Source: Bryobacterales bacterium
GTDB taxonomy: Bacteria; Acidobacteriota; Terriglobia; Bryobacterales; UBA6623
Length of the DNA: 44,525 bases
Direction: 5' to 3'
NCBI GenBank assembly: GCA_022823865.1
Contig: JAJEHF010000019.1
Span: 1-44,525, forward strand
How positions within the stretch are numbered: the first letter of the stretch is position 1; the number at the start of each line of letters is the position of its first letter. Made by a program: the position numbers and the translations under genes. The notes below the pieces were generated by a model. The model saw nothing but the letters and a program-made list of their open reading frames with translations, made no database searches and was not told where the DNA came from. Shown one piece after another: positions 34,391 through 43,371 of this stretch.

Positions 34391-36745
34391 TCAGACGCTG
34401 CGCAGCGAAAGGACCTCCTCCAGCAGTTCTTCTGCGACATCGACTTCCAGGTCGATGCGCAGGGCGTAAGTCGGGATCGGCAGCGCGGCCTCTCCTAGGT
34501 TCATGACGTCTTTGGATGTGGTGAGCAGGGCTTCAGCTCCGGCGGCCTCGGCGGATCGCGCCAGTTCCTCCAGGTCGCGGTGCGAATAGCGGTGATGGTC
34601 TCTGTATGCCCGTTCCAGCACTACCTCGCATCCCAGTTCCCGACCTTGCCGAAAGAACGCCGAAGCGTTCCCGATCCCGCAGAAGCACGCGACACGTTTT
34701 CCGGCCAGGCTGTCGATCGGACGGGCTTTCTCAGTTCCTGCTTCGACCAAGTCCTTGGCTACCGTGCGGGACCGGAAGATCTTGGCGCCGGGGCTGGCCT
34801 CGCGGACCGCTTCGTATAGGGCGGTGTGCTCGTGTCCAGCTCTACTGCGGGTTATCAACACGATGTCTGCGTCTCTGAGGCTGGACACAGGCTCCCGAAG
34901 ACGCCCCAAGGGCAGCGTGTAGCCGTTGCCGAACGGCCGCCGGCTGTCTAGCAGCACGATATTGAGCGACCGCCGCAACTGCATGTGCTGGAATCCGTCG
35001 TCGAGTATCAGGTACTCGGGATCCGCTCGATCCGCAAGCATGCGGCCCGCTTCGTACCGATCAGCGCCCACCGCCACGAATGTGCTCGGAGCGGTCTCGG
35101 CGAACCGGCGCGCCAGCATTGCCGGCTCGTCGCCGCACAGGCGCGGATCGACAGCCTCGCCGGCGCGCACGAGTCGCGTCCTGTGGCTCTCGTCGCGTCC
35201 GTAGCCCCGTGTCAGCACTGCAGCCGGGAATCCCCGCTCGGCCAGCCTCTCTACCAGCCATGCCACCACGGGCGTCTTGCCCGTGCCGCCTACTGTCAAG
35301 TTGCCGACCGACACGGTCGGAAGCGCAAGCCGCTGGGCCGTCAGCAGTCCTCGGCCATAGGCCCAGCGGCGAACTCTTGCAACAGCGGCCCACGCTGCTG
35401 TCGGCAGCGCCAGCCCGAGACGGGCGGTCAGCGATGGCGCGTGAGTCGGCAGGGCACTGTGGTACAGGCGGGTCGCCTCGTCAACCGCCATGTCCGACGC
35501 ACCGCGGTTCCGTTTTGACAGCTCCTTGCCTGCAGCGCCAATCCTAAGGCGCCGAGACGGATCGGCGGCCAGACTCAGAATGGTCTCGCGCAGCTCTTCC
35601 TCGTCTTGCACCTGGACTAGGCCGCCAACCCGCAACAGGTCGGAAGCGATGTCTCGGAAGTTCTGCATGTGAGGTCCGACGACGACGGCTTTCTCATGCA
35701 TGACCGCCTCTAGCACGTTGTGGCCGCCCCAGCCGTTCAGCGAGCCGCCGACGAAGACCAGATCTGCCCTCTCGTACAGAGCTGCCAGTTCCCCCAAGCT
35801 GTCCAGCACCAGCACCGCGGCGTCGTGCGAGATCGGAACTGCATCGAGACGAGAGCGTCGGTATACCGGCAGGTCCACAGCTTCCAGCGCTGCCGCGGCT
35901 TCGTCGAAGCGATGCGGGTGCCTCGGTGCGACGACGGCAAGCAAGTCAGGCACGGCCTCCGCCAGCGCCCGGAGCGTCGGCACGAGCATCTCTTCCTCGC
36001 CCTCGCGGGTGCTGCCGGCGATAAACAGCAGTCTTCGACCGGACTGGCTGAGCGCTGACTCCATGTCAGACGACAGCTCGGTTCGGCCTGCGGCGGTGTC
36101 TATGTCGTACTTGAGGTTCCCGCCGACGCGAGCGGTCGAGGGCGGAGCGCCGGCTGCAATGAACCTTGCCCGATCCGTCTCTGATTGCGCCAGTATGAGA
36201 CGGGCGCAGCGCAGCACTGGTCCGAACAACAAGCGCGACCTTCGGTAGCTTGGCGCCGCTCGGTCGGAGATGCGACCGTTGACGATCACTGCCGGGATAC
36301 CCAGGCTGTTGGCTTGGAAGAAGTAGTTCGGCCACAACTCCGTCTCGCTTACCAAGAGCAAGCGCGGCTGCAGTCTGCGGAACACTCGCGACACGCACCA
36401 CGGCAGGTCAAGAGGGGCGCGGAAGACGAACTCCACGAGTCCTGCGAGCTGGCCTTCGGCCAGCTTCCGGCCTGTTGCGGTGCCGGTGCTAACTACGATG
36501 GGAACGCTCGGCTGGGCGTCGCGCAGACGCTGCAGCAGCGGCAAAGACGACTGCACTTCGCCGACCGATACGGCGTGAAACCAAATTGGATCGGCGGTGG
36601 TCGTACTAGTCTGGGCGGGCAGGAAGCCGAGGGCTTCGCCGAGACTGCTCCAGCTATGTCCCTTGGCCCGGCTGCGCACGATCCAGTAGGGAAACGCCAG
36701 CGGCGTTAGGAGCGTAATCAGCAGGTTGTACAGCAGGCGGATCAA
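34391..36745 (-). CDS. Fused Kdo transferase (WaaA) and lipid A 4'-kinase (LpxK)
   Basis: A 784-residue protein joining two LPS-biosynthesis enzymes. Residues 1 to about 425 are WaaA/KdtA, with an N-terminal membrane anchor (LLYNLLITLLTPLAFPYWIV), the catalytic Glu63 in FHAVSVGEVQ, and the donor-binding block NGWGGHNVLEAVMHEKAVV. Residues from about 430 are LpxK, with the P-loop SVGNLTVGGTGKTPVV (GGTGKT at about 485-490), RGYGRDE and LILDDGFQHMQLRR. LpxK phosphorylates the disaccharide-1-phosphate, then WaaA adds Kdo, so the fusion unites consecutive membrane-associated steps. I see no stop or frameshift at the junction. The start is TTG 36745, supported by the typical M-I-R-L-L-Y-N start. 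It is divergent from the exported protein gene at 36781. Confidence 0.92.
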   Translation of the reverse strand: MIRLLYNLLITLLTPLAFPYWIVRSRAKGHSWSSLGEALGFLPAQTSTTTADPIWFHAVSVGEVQSSLPLLQRLRDAQPSVPIVVSTGTATGRKLAEGQLAGLVEFVFRAPLDLPWCVSRVFRRLQPRLLLVSETELWPNYFFQANSLGIPAVIVNGRISDRAAPSYRRSRLLFGPVLRCARLILAQSETDRARFIAAGAPPSTARVGGNLKYDIDTAAGRTELSSDMESALSQSGRRLLFIAGSTREGEEEMLVPTLRALAEAVPDLLAVVAPRHPHRFDEAAAALEAVDLPVYRRSRLDAVPISHDAAVLVLDSLGELAALYERADLVFVGGSLNGWGGHNVLEAVMHEKAVVVGPHMQNFRDIASDLLRVGGLVQVQDEEELRETILSLAADPSRRLRIGAAGKELSKRNRGASDMAVDEATRLYHSALPTHAPSLTARLGLALPTAAWAAVARVRRWAYGRGLLTAQRLALPTVSVGNLTVGGTGKTPVVAWLVERLAERGFPAAVLTRGYGRDESHRTRLVRAGEAVDPRLCGDEPAMLARRFAETAPSTFVAVGADRYEAGRMLADRADPEYLILDDGFQHMQLRRSLNIVLLDSRRPFGNGYTLPLGRLREPVSSLRDADIVLITRSRAGHEHTALYEAVREASPGAKIFRSRTVAKDLVEAGTEKARPIDSLAGKRVACFCGIGNASAFFRQGRELGCEVVLERAYRDHHRYSHRDLEELARSAEAAGAEALLTTSKDVMNLGEAALPIPTYALRIDLEVDVAEELLEEVLSLRSV

Positions 36746-36780
36746 GCGGCAGCAGACAGATGGGTATTATGGCAGCAAGC

Positions 36781-37398
36781 ATGAGACGCACATTTACTGC
36801 GGCGGTGGCTCTCGCGGGCATCGCGCTGGGCTCGGCGGTGGCCGCGGGCGAATTCCGCGCCAAGACGGCGGACAAGTACCCCGCCAAGCAAAAGCAGGGC
36901 GATCTCATCGTTGCCGTCAAGCCGTTCGTCTCGAACAAGGACCAGCAGAGCGCATTCGGCAAGGTGCGCCCGTACCAGCACGGGATCATGCCGGTGCTGC
37001 TCGTGCTGTCCAATACGGGAAAGAACATCTACTCGTTGGAGAACATGCAGGTGCGCTTCATCGCTGCCGATCGGCAGAGTTTGGACCCCATCCGGGGCGA
37101 AGACCTCGCGAGCTTCAATCCAGATGGACACCAGCCAACGCGGAGGAACGTTCCGGGGGTGCCCGGGCTCAGCAAGACGCGGGTCAAGAAGGGTCCGCTG
37201 AACCGGCCGCAGATAGTCCAGAGCGAGTTCGTGACCCCCATCGTGACGCCCAAGAGCACGGCCAGCGGATTCGTGTACTTCTGGACCGGCACGGAAGCAT
37301 CTTTGGCGGGCGCGTCGGCCTATATTTCCGGAATCTACGACATCACGAACGGGCGGGACCTTTTCTACTTCGAGATCCCGCTCGGAAAGGGCAGGTAG
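36781..37398 (+). CDS. Exported protein of unknown function
   Basis: A 205-residue secreted protein. From ATG 36781 it begins with MRRTFTAAVALAGIALGSA, a standard signal peptide cleaved after A-V-A-A near residue 23; upstream ATGs at 36760 and 36769 are possible. The mature protein has a beta-rich composition with ADKYPAKQKQGDLIVAVKPF, MPVLLVLSNTGKNIYSLEN and a Pro-rich GVPGLSKTRVKKGPLNRP segment, ending in strands. It resembles small periplasmic beta-sandwich proteins, but I recognise no family. It is divergent from waaA-lpxK with only 35 bases between the starts, so the two promoters overlap. Confidence 0.7.
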   Translation: MRRTFTAAVALAGIALGSAVAAGEFRAKTADKYPAKQKQGDLIVAVKPFVSNKDQQSAFGKVRPYQHGIMPVLLVLSNTGKNIYSLENMQVRFIAADRQSLDPIRGEDLASFNPDGHQPTRRNVPGVPGLSKTRVKKGPLNRPQIVQSEFVTPIVTPKSTASGFVYFWTGTEASLAGASAYISGIYDITNGRDLFYFEIPLGKGR

Positions 37399-37586
37399 CA
37401 GCGCTCGAACGTGGGCTCCGTCGGAGTCGACGAGCCAGGCTCTCGAAGCCAGCTCGGATTTTGCTTGTCGGCTGAGTGCCCGCTGCAAACGGACCTGTCG
37501 GCTGTCGAGCGGAGCAGTTCTGCAAACTTGCCGGCCCGCGGCTGTCGCAGTGCTTGTCGAGCACGACTGCTCGTGGGCGACGGAGG

Positions 37587-38909
37587 CTAGTTCAACAACG
37601 CCTTGAGTCCGACACCCACGATCGCCGCGATGCTGGTCCAGAGCAAGATGTCATACGCACGGGACGGGCGGAGAGCCCGCGGCAGGTGCCGGTAGCGGAA
37701 TTGGTGGGCCGCGAAGACCACCTGCAGCAGAAGGGCCGCCAAGGCGATACCGCCCAGGCTCACCATGAACAGCGGGGCGCGAACGTACAGGAACAGAACC
37801 GTCCAGATCAGCGGCAGAGCCCAGGCCAGTGTCCCGACCCACCGCCGTCGCGACTCCGCGTTGGCGTAGTCGAGCAGGCCGAACTGTGCGAATGCATCAG
37901 CGAACATGCGGGTGCTGGAAGCGCATGCCACGAAGAGCGTGGAGTACAGGGCGGTCACCGAGCCGGTCAGGAATAGCCCCATTGCGCCAGGTCCGAGCGT
38001 CTCGGTATAGATGCCAGACAGGGCTTCGATGATTCCCGGCCCCTCCGGTACCGGACCCCGTCCGTGGAGTACCGCAGCTCCGAGCACGTAGAAGGCTGCT
38101 GTCGTAGTGGTATAGACCAGCAGCGAAGCGATTGCGTCCACGTACATCACTCGAATCCAACCACGAGCCCGGGCAGCCCACTCGGACGAGCCGTCGTTGG
38201 CCCCTGCGTGTGCCGCGTAGCCCTTTTCGAGGCACCAATAGGGGTACGAGATGATCTCGTCCGCGCTCACCCCGGTGAGCCCGAACGCCGCTACGGCTAC
38301 GCCCACGGCCGCCGCGGGCAGTTCGAAAGTCAGGCCTTCCGCCAGCATCCCCGCGCTAATGCGGTAGGGCGTCCACTGCAGCAGCAGAGCGCAGACTACG
38401 GTCACTGTCGAGAACATCGCGGTCAGCACCATCGCAGTGCGCTCGACGAAGCCGTAGCCGCCGCGCCACACGAGCATCGAAGTGGTCAGGCCGCAAGCCC
38501 ACGCCCAGACACTCGCGGGAGCCCAGGGGAAGGCCAAGTGCAGTGCGAGCGCCACCGCGCCGACAATGCCGCCGTACTGGACAAGCTGGATCAGCTTGAC
38601 GCCAAGCCAGACGACCAAAGACCACGACACGCCGTGCCATTGCGGGCCGGGCAGGCGGTTGAAGGAGTGAAGCGTGGTCTCGCCGGAACCGATTGCGTGC
38701 TTGCCGAACTCCAGCTGCACGACCACCTTGACGGCGCAGCTGACGAAGATGACCCACAACGCGACGAAGCCGGCCGAGGCTCCGAGAGCGGTGGTCATGA
38801 TGAGTTCGCCCGAGCCGACGATGTTGGCAGTGAGGATTAGCGACGGACCGATGTTGCGCAGCGTGCCGATCAGGCTATGCGGCGGTTCGCGAACAGCTGA
38901 AGAGTTCAT
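37587..38909 (-). CDS. Nramp-like membrane transporter
   Basis: A 440-residue integral membrane protein with about 11 hydrophobic segments, related to the Nramp (NRAT/MntH) family of divalent-metal transporters. In the first segment, where canonical Nramp proteins have the metal-binding Asp-Pro-Gly-Asn, this has GPSLILTANIVGSGELIMT; in the sixth, where they have Met-Pro-His, it has FGLTGVSADEIISYPYW. So both hallmark metal motifs are missing, and transport of Mn or Fe cannot be assumed. I prefer ATG 38909; a TTG at 38924 would add 5 residues. It converges with the exported protein gene across a 188-base gap without a clear terminator. Confidence 0.78.
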   Translation of the reverse strand: MNSSAVREPPHSLIGTLRNIGPSLILTANIVGSGELIMTTALGASAGFVALWVIFVSCAVKVVVQLEFGKHAIGSGETTLHSFNRLPGPQWHGVSWSLVVWLGVKLIQLVQYGGIVGAVALALHLAFPWAPASVWAWACGLTTSMLVWRGGYGFVERTAMVLTAMFSTVTVVCALLLQWTPYRISAGMLAEGLTFELPAAAVGVAVAAFGLTGVSADEIISYPYWCLEKGYAAHAGANDGSSEWAARARGWIRVMYVDAIASLLVYTTTTAAFYVLGAAVLHGRGPVPEGPGIIEALSGIYTETLGPGAMGLFLTGSVTALYSTLFVACASSTRMFADAFAQFGLLDYANAESRRRWVGTLAWALPLIWTVLFLYVRAPLFMVSLGGIALAALLLQVVFAAHQFRYRHLPRALRPSRAYDILLWTSIAAIVGVGLKALLN

Positions 38910-39368
38910 GGTCGGCGGTGGCAATGCCTGTGCCTTTGGCGGGAATCTTCGGTTTCTGGGAGCTGATCCCGTGAGATATCCGAATTCTCGATCCGTCCTG
39001 TCCGCCCATCCAGCTCACGTCAAGACATAGCGACTGCCCGCGAAACCTCACGATTGTATGGGACAGCGATTCCCGTCGCCGAAGAACGAGGCGGAGGGCG
39101 GGCTCGTCCAAACCGGTGCCTGAAATGCGAACGCCACAATCTTGCGCAGACGAATAGGGCTCGAGGACACGCGACCCAGATCCGTCCGAATGCAGGGTGC
39201 CCGAGGAGCGTCGGCCGCTCGAAGAAACCGCGGTGTTTTAGCCGTCACCTCGTTTCGCGCCCGGGATTGAAGTCGAATTCCTGATTGGTGCTGAGCAGTA
39301 TTGGGTAGATACGGGTATCGTGAATGGGCAGTGCGCCAGGGCGCTCTTGCCGGGCCGCTTCGAACGAA
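38910..39368. other. Intergenic stretch between divergent genes
   Basis: This lies between the transporter (minus) and the enolase-superfamily gene (plus). Only Arg-rich shadow frames occur. I see no clear promoter, hairpin or RNA gene. Confidence 0.45.
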
Positions 39369-40637
39369 ATGATCACCCGCAGAGCACTCCTACGAGCCGC
39401 GCTGGCCGCTCCCGCCGGCGCTTGGATGGCGAACTACCGCGCCCTCGCCGCCCCCTTCGAAGGCCAGGTAAGGATCACCGCCATCAAGGCGATGCAGCTC
39501 GACTTTCAGTTCGACGGCTGCTTGGTCAAGATCGAGACCGACGCCGGCTTGGTCGGTTACGGCGAGACCGGGACCAACTCCGCGATGGCCCGCGCGCACA
39601 TCGATCACTTGGCCCTTCCCGCCGCGTTTGGAGGCGGGCGTCATCCGAACGGACTGGCTCAGTTGATGGGCGCCGACCCGCTGTCCATCGAAAAGCACTT
39701 CTACCGCATGACGGCCGTGCAACATCCTTACACGTCCCTGACCGGCACCGTCAGCGGCATTGACATCGCGCTGTGGGATTTGGCGGGCAAGATCACCGGC
39801 CAGCCGGTCTACAAGCTGCTCGGAGGCCCCTTCCGCGACGGCTGCCCGATGTATTCCCACGGCGACCGCCTGCGGGACATGCACGACAAGTCGGCCTGCC
39901 GCGATTGGGTCGCCGAGATGAAGGAGCAGCCGGAAGGGTTCGACTTCTTCAAGCTCAATCTCGACCAGGCATTTCGGATCGAAAAGCCCTACCATCCGAC
40001 GCTGCGCTCCGAGGAGCTGCGCAAGACGCATCAAGGCTACGCGAACGTTCGGGAGGCCGCCGGCGACGCCTTCGACATTGCTGTGGCCTGCCATGGGGAG
40101 TTCGACACGCCGAGCAGCATAGGAATCTGCAGGGCGGTCGAAGACCTCAGGCTGATGTTCGTCGAAGACGCCTTGAACACACGCTACTCCGACGCATGGA
40201 AGGAGTTGAAGCGAGCGGCCCGCGTGCCGCTGCTGACCGGCGAGAAGCTGGAGCTGCTACGCGAGTTCAAGCCGTTCCTCGACGCCCAAGCGGTCGACAT
40301 CATTCACCCGGACGTCTCCTTCGCCGGAGGAATCACGGGCTGCCGCAAGATCGCGGATTACGCCGCACTGACCCGGACGCCGGTGGCGTTGCACAACGTG
40401 GGCACGCTGGTGCGCACCTACGCTTCGGCGCACCTGTCGATGGCGATCCAGAACTTCTATCGTTCGGAGAGTTGGCTCGGCCGGCCCGGCAGGCTGCGAG
40501 AGCAGATGACTCAAGGAGAGCCGCCCGCCGTTCGCAACGGACGTTTGCGCGTTCCCGAGAAGCCGGGACTGGGGCTTGACATCAACGAGGACTTCCTGCG
40601 GCGCCAGAAGCCTACCGACGAGCCTTGGTGGGGCTAG
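39369..40637 (+). CDS. Tat-exported enolase-superfamily dehydratase
   Basis: A 422-residue mandelate racemase/muconate lactonising enzyme-type protein, most like acid-sugar dehydratases (galactonate/mannonate group). The Tat signal is ITRRALLRAALAAPAG. The barrel contains FDFFKLNLDQ (Lys, near residue 194), then AVACHGEFDTPSS, MFVEDAL, LLTGEKLE (metal Glu/Asp positions), HPDVSFAGGITG and ALHNVGTLV (His). These are the ligand and base positions expected in the superfamily. I chose ATG 39369 because the Tat motif follows at once; the frame from 39324 adds an unlike segment. An exported aldonate dehydratase is unusual and fits the other exported sugar enzymes here. Confidence 0.85.
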   Translation: MITRRALLRAALAAPAGAWMANYRALAAPFEGQVRITAIKAMQLDFQFDGCLVKIETDAGLVGYGETGTNSAMARAHIDHLALPAAFGGGRHPNGLAQLMGADPLSIEKHFYRMTAVQHPYTSLTGTVSGIDIALWDLAGKITGQPVYKLLGGPFRDGCPMYSHGDRLRDMHDKSACRDWVAEMKEQPEGFDFFKLNLDQAFRIEKPYHPTLRSEELRKTHQGYANVREAAGDAFDIAVACHGEFDTPSSIGICRAVEDLRLMFVEDALNTRYSDAWKELKRAARVPLLTGEKLELLREFKPFLDAQAVDIIHPDVSFAGGITGCRKIADYAALTRTPVALHNVGTLVRTYASAHLSMAIQNFYRSESWLGRPGRLREQMTQGEPPAVRNGRLRVPEKPGLGLDINEDFLRRQKPTDEPWWG

Positions 40638-40804
40638 AGCCTTTGTCCATCAGGTGGCGGCGGTAGCGTGCAATCGGCTGGCCTCGGCTGTGATCGATGC
40701 ATTGGGATGGCGGGCCGGAAATGCCAGACCGGAGTCGCGTCGGCGGCCCCATTATCCGACTGCGAGCCCGTGCCGACGGGCTGCATGTTTAGATCAGGAG
40801 CGGA

Positions 40805-40810
40805 TATAAT
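40805..40810 (+). promoter_or_regulatory. -10 box of the cytochrome-quinoprotein operon
   Basis: A perfect TATAAT lies 15 bases before GTG 40820. The transcript would begin only a few bases before the start codon, and no Shine-Dalgarno is visible, so translation may be leaderless. No good -35 is found. Confidence 0.5.
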
Positions 40811-40819
40811 GCCCACGCA

Positions 40820-41551
40820 GTGAGGCTTCGGATTCTGACCGCGCTGACAGGCGTTGTCTGTTTCGCCGCCGACTATACTCCCGAAGCCGTCGAGGCAGGC
40901 AAGGCCCAGTTTCTCGACGCCTGCGCCGCGTGCCACGGAACGAACGGCGAAGGCGGCATCGGCCCCAGCCTGGTCGACGGCCGCGAAGTGCGGCGCGCCG
41001 ACGACGAGCAGTTGTTCAAATCCATCAGGCAGGGCGTGCCCGGAGCGGACATGCCGCCGTTTTCGTTTCCCGACCAACAGGTTTGGAACCTCGTCGGCTT
41101 CGTTCGCAGCCTGAGTGCGCCGGCGGTCGAGGCGAACTTGGATGGGGACGTCGCTGCGGGCGAAGCGCTGTTCTTCGGCGCGGGCGGCTGCGTAGAATGC
41201 CATCGGATCCGCGGCCGCGGCGGCCCCCTCGGGCCGGATCTCTCCCGTATCGGCGCGAGCCGACGCATTGATCAGATCCGCGAAGCGCTGCTGGACCCGA
41301 ACGCCCGGATCACCGCCGGTTTCGAGGCGGCGACGCTCGACGGTAACGTTCGAGCCGTGGTAAAGAACCACACGAACTTCTCCGCGCAAGTCCTTGACTC
41401 CTTTGGGCAGTTGCACCTGCTGCGCGGCGACGAGCTTGAGCGACTGCGCTTTGAGGGCGAGTCTTGGATGCCTCGGGACGTCGCGACTCGCCTCGAGGAC
41501 GATCTGGTGCGCGACTTGGTTGCGTTCCTCAGCCGACAGGCCCCTAGGTAG
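40820..41551 (+). CDS. Secreted diheme cytochrome c
   Basis: A 243-residue periplasmic cytochrome with two heme c sites. The signal peptide ends near residue 17 (C-F-A-A). Domain 1 has CAACH (residues 35-39) with GADMPPFSF, whose Met is the probable sixth ligand. Domain 2 (from about residue 110) has CVECH (about 124-128) and GPDLSRIG, LLDPNARITAGFE and W-M-P, resembling the putative heme-binding domain common in Planctomycetes and Acidobacteria. The start is GTG 40820. The stop directly precedes the ATG of the quinoprotein gene with no gap, so the two are translationally coupled, and the cytochrome probably accepts electrons from it. Confidence 0.88.
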   Translation: MRLRILTALTGVVCFAADYTPEAVEAGKAQFLDACAACHGTNGEGGIGPSLVDGREVRRADDEQLFKSIRQGVPGADMPPFSFPDQQVWNLVGFVRSLSAPAVEANLDGDVAAGEALFFGAGGCVECHRIRGRGGPLGPDLSRIGASRRIDQIREALLDPNARITAGFEAATLDGNVRAVVKNHTNFSAQVLDSFGQLHLLRGDELERLRFEGESWMPRDVATRLEDDLVRDLVAFLSRQAPR

Positions 41552-43117
41552 ATGCGACTCCTTCTCTGCACTCTCGTACTCTCCTCCGCAGCGATCGGTC
41601 AGATCGATGAGGCCGCCATCCTCGAGGGAGCGGGCGACGACTGGCTGACCTACTCCGGCGACTACGCCTCGTTGCGGCACAGCTCGCTCGATCAGATCAA
41701 CCGCGAAAACGTCGGCTCGCTGGTGACGAAGTGGGTCTACCACGTCCCCGGCGCGCGCCGGCTCGAGACCACTCCGCTTGTCTACGACGGGGTCATGTAC
41801 CTGACCAATACGAACGAGCTGCACGCGCTCGACGCCGGAACCGGACGACAGATTTGGACCTATGCGGCTGAAGCCCCGCGCAGGGCCCAGAACCGCGGAG
41901 CGGCGCTGTGGGGAGACGCGGTCTTCTTCTTGGCCGCTGACTGCCATTTGGTGAAGCTTGATCGGCTCACGGGAGCCCTGATCTGGACACGCGAGTTCGC
42001 CTCGTACGAGGAGGGCTACTATACTTCGCTCGCGCCGCTAATTGTGAAAGGGCAGGTCTTGGTCGGCACAGCCGGCGGAGGGACCGGACAGCGCGGTTTC
42101 GTCGCGGCACTGTCGACCGACACCGGCGAGGAGCTTTGGCGCTTCTGGACCGTTCCAGCCGAAGGCGAGCCGGGCTCAGAGACGTGGGGCGGGTTCCCGT
42201 CCAAGTGGGGAGGCGCTCCCACTTGGACCACCGGCTCCTACGATCCGGATCTGAACTTGATCTACTGGCCGACCGGCAACCCCTGGCCGGACTTCTACGG
42301 CGGCCGCAGGCGCGGCGACAACCTGTACTCCAATTCGGTCCTCGCGCTCGACGCCGACACCGGCGAGATGAAGTGGTACTTCCAGTTCACTCCGCACGAC
42401 ACTCACGACTGGGACGCCAACGAGCAGCTCGTCCTCGTCGATCGCGAGTACGACGGCGAGATGCGCAAGCTGATGTTGCACGCCGACCGCAACGGCTTCT
42501 ACTACTTGCTCGATCGCGAGACGGGCGAGTACCTGCAGGCGACGCGGTTCGTCGAACGCCTCGATTGGGCGACCGGGATCGACGAGAGCGGGCGGCCGAT
42601 CGAGGTCCCCGGGCTTGAGCCGACCCCGGCCGGAGTGAAGGTCTGCCCGTCGGTGCGCGGGGCGACGAACTGGATGTCGCCATCGATCAATCCCGAGATC
42701 GGGCTGCTCTACGTCGTCACGCTCGAGATGTGCGACATCTATACCGGCTCGGCCAAGGAACCCGTGCCGTCGAGCGGCTTTCGCGGCGGCGGGAGCAGCC
42801 AGATCCCCTCGGAGCCGGGGCAGTTCTACTTGCGGGCGCTTGACTCGGTGACCGGAGAGATTCGCTGGGAATACAAGATGACCGGCCCGGCGACGATGTG
42901 GGCCGGCACGGTCTCGACCGCGGGTGGCCTCGTGTTCACCGGCGACGACGATGGCGCGCTGGTCGCGTTGGACGCGCGAACGGGCGAAGCGCTGTGGCAC
43001 TTCTCCATGGGCAACACCCTCTATGCCTCGCCGATGACCTTCACAGCCGACGGCAAACAGTACGTGACCATCGCGACGGCGAACGACGTGTTCACGTTCG
43101 GGCTGTTCAGCGATTAG
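41552..43117 (+). CDS. PQQ-dependent dehydrogenase-like quinoprotein
   Basis: A 521-residue secreted beta-propeller of the PQQ alcohol dehydrogenase family; a signal peptide ends near residue 16. Propeller repeats with D-x-x-T-G turns recur (LDAGTGRQIW, LDADTGEMKW, LDARTGEALW). The catalytic region reads PHDTHDWDANE (residues 281-291): Asp286 fits the catalytic base, and Asp288 fits the extra Asp of lanthanide-type enzymes. However, the segment that supplies the metal-ligand Glu in methanol dehydrogenases (G-G-E-x-G-x-R-G) is GGGTGQRG here, so that Glu is missing, and the vicinal Cys pair near PQQ is absent. Cofactor binding is therefore uncertain. I recall that a cofactor-less quinoprotein family restricted to Acidobacteria has been defined, and this may belong to it. 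Coupled to the upstream cytochrome. Confidence 0.85.
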   Translation: MRLLLCTLVLSSAAIGQIDEAAILEGAGDDWLTYSGDYASLRHSSLDQINRENVGSLVTKWVYHVPGARRLETTPLVYDGVMYLTNTNELHALDAGTGRQIWTYAAEAPRRAQNRGAALWGDAVFFLAADCHLVKLDRLTGALIWTREFASYEEGYYTSLAPLIVKGQVLVGTAGGGTGQRGFVAALSTDTGEELWRFWTVPAEGEPGSETWGGFPSKWGGAPTWTTGSYDPDLNLIYWPTGNPWPDFYGGRRRGDNLYSNSVLALDADTGEMKWYFQFTPHDTHDWDANEQLVLVDREYDGEMRKLMLHADRNGFYYLLDRETGEYLQATRFVERLDWATGIDESGRPIEVPGLEPTPAGVKVCPSVRGATNWMSPSINPEIGLLYVVTLEMCDIYTGSAKEPVPSSGFRGGGSSQIPSEPGQFYLRALDSVTGEIRWEYKMTGPATMWAGTVSTAGGLVFTGDDDGALVALDARTGEALWHFSMGNTLYASPMTFTADGKQYVTIATANDVFTFGLFSD

Positions 43118-43341
43118 CGCATCCCAGCTTGTCATTTGTCCAGCCCGTCAGCACTAAAGCCGCTTGGTCCCTGCCGCGGTGAAGTCCGTGAAGTCATTGG
43201 GTCCGGACAGCATGAGCTTGGAGGTCAATCTGTGGGGTAGCGAGCGGCTGTGCCGCGCAGGGCGGGCTGAATGGCGCGTGAGGTGCCGGGCCGGACGTAG
43301 AACATGCAGCCTTTCCCGCGAAGGCGACGACACAAGCATCC

Positions 43342-43347
43342 TATAAT
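43342..43347 (+). promoter_or_regulatory. -10 box of the deacetylase gene
   Basis: A perfect TATAAT lies 30 bases before ATG 43372. No good -35 element lies 16-18 bases upstream. Confidence 0.45.
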
Positions 43348-43371
43348 CCAACCGCACGACGGCTGGCTACC

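Noticed and set aside
37399..37586. Terminator between convergent genes (GTGCT-TGTCG-AGCAC near 37550)
   Set aside because: A five-base stem alone is too weak and is expected by chance in GC-rich DNA.
40634..41947. A 437-codon minus-strand frame across the diheme cytochrome and quinoprotein
   Set aside because: Both plus-strand genes have clear heme or propeller motifs, and the minus frame has none.
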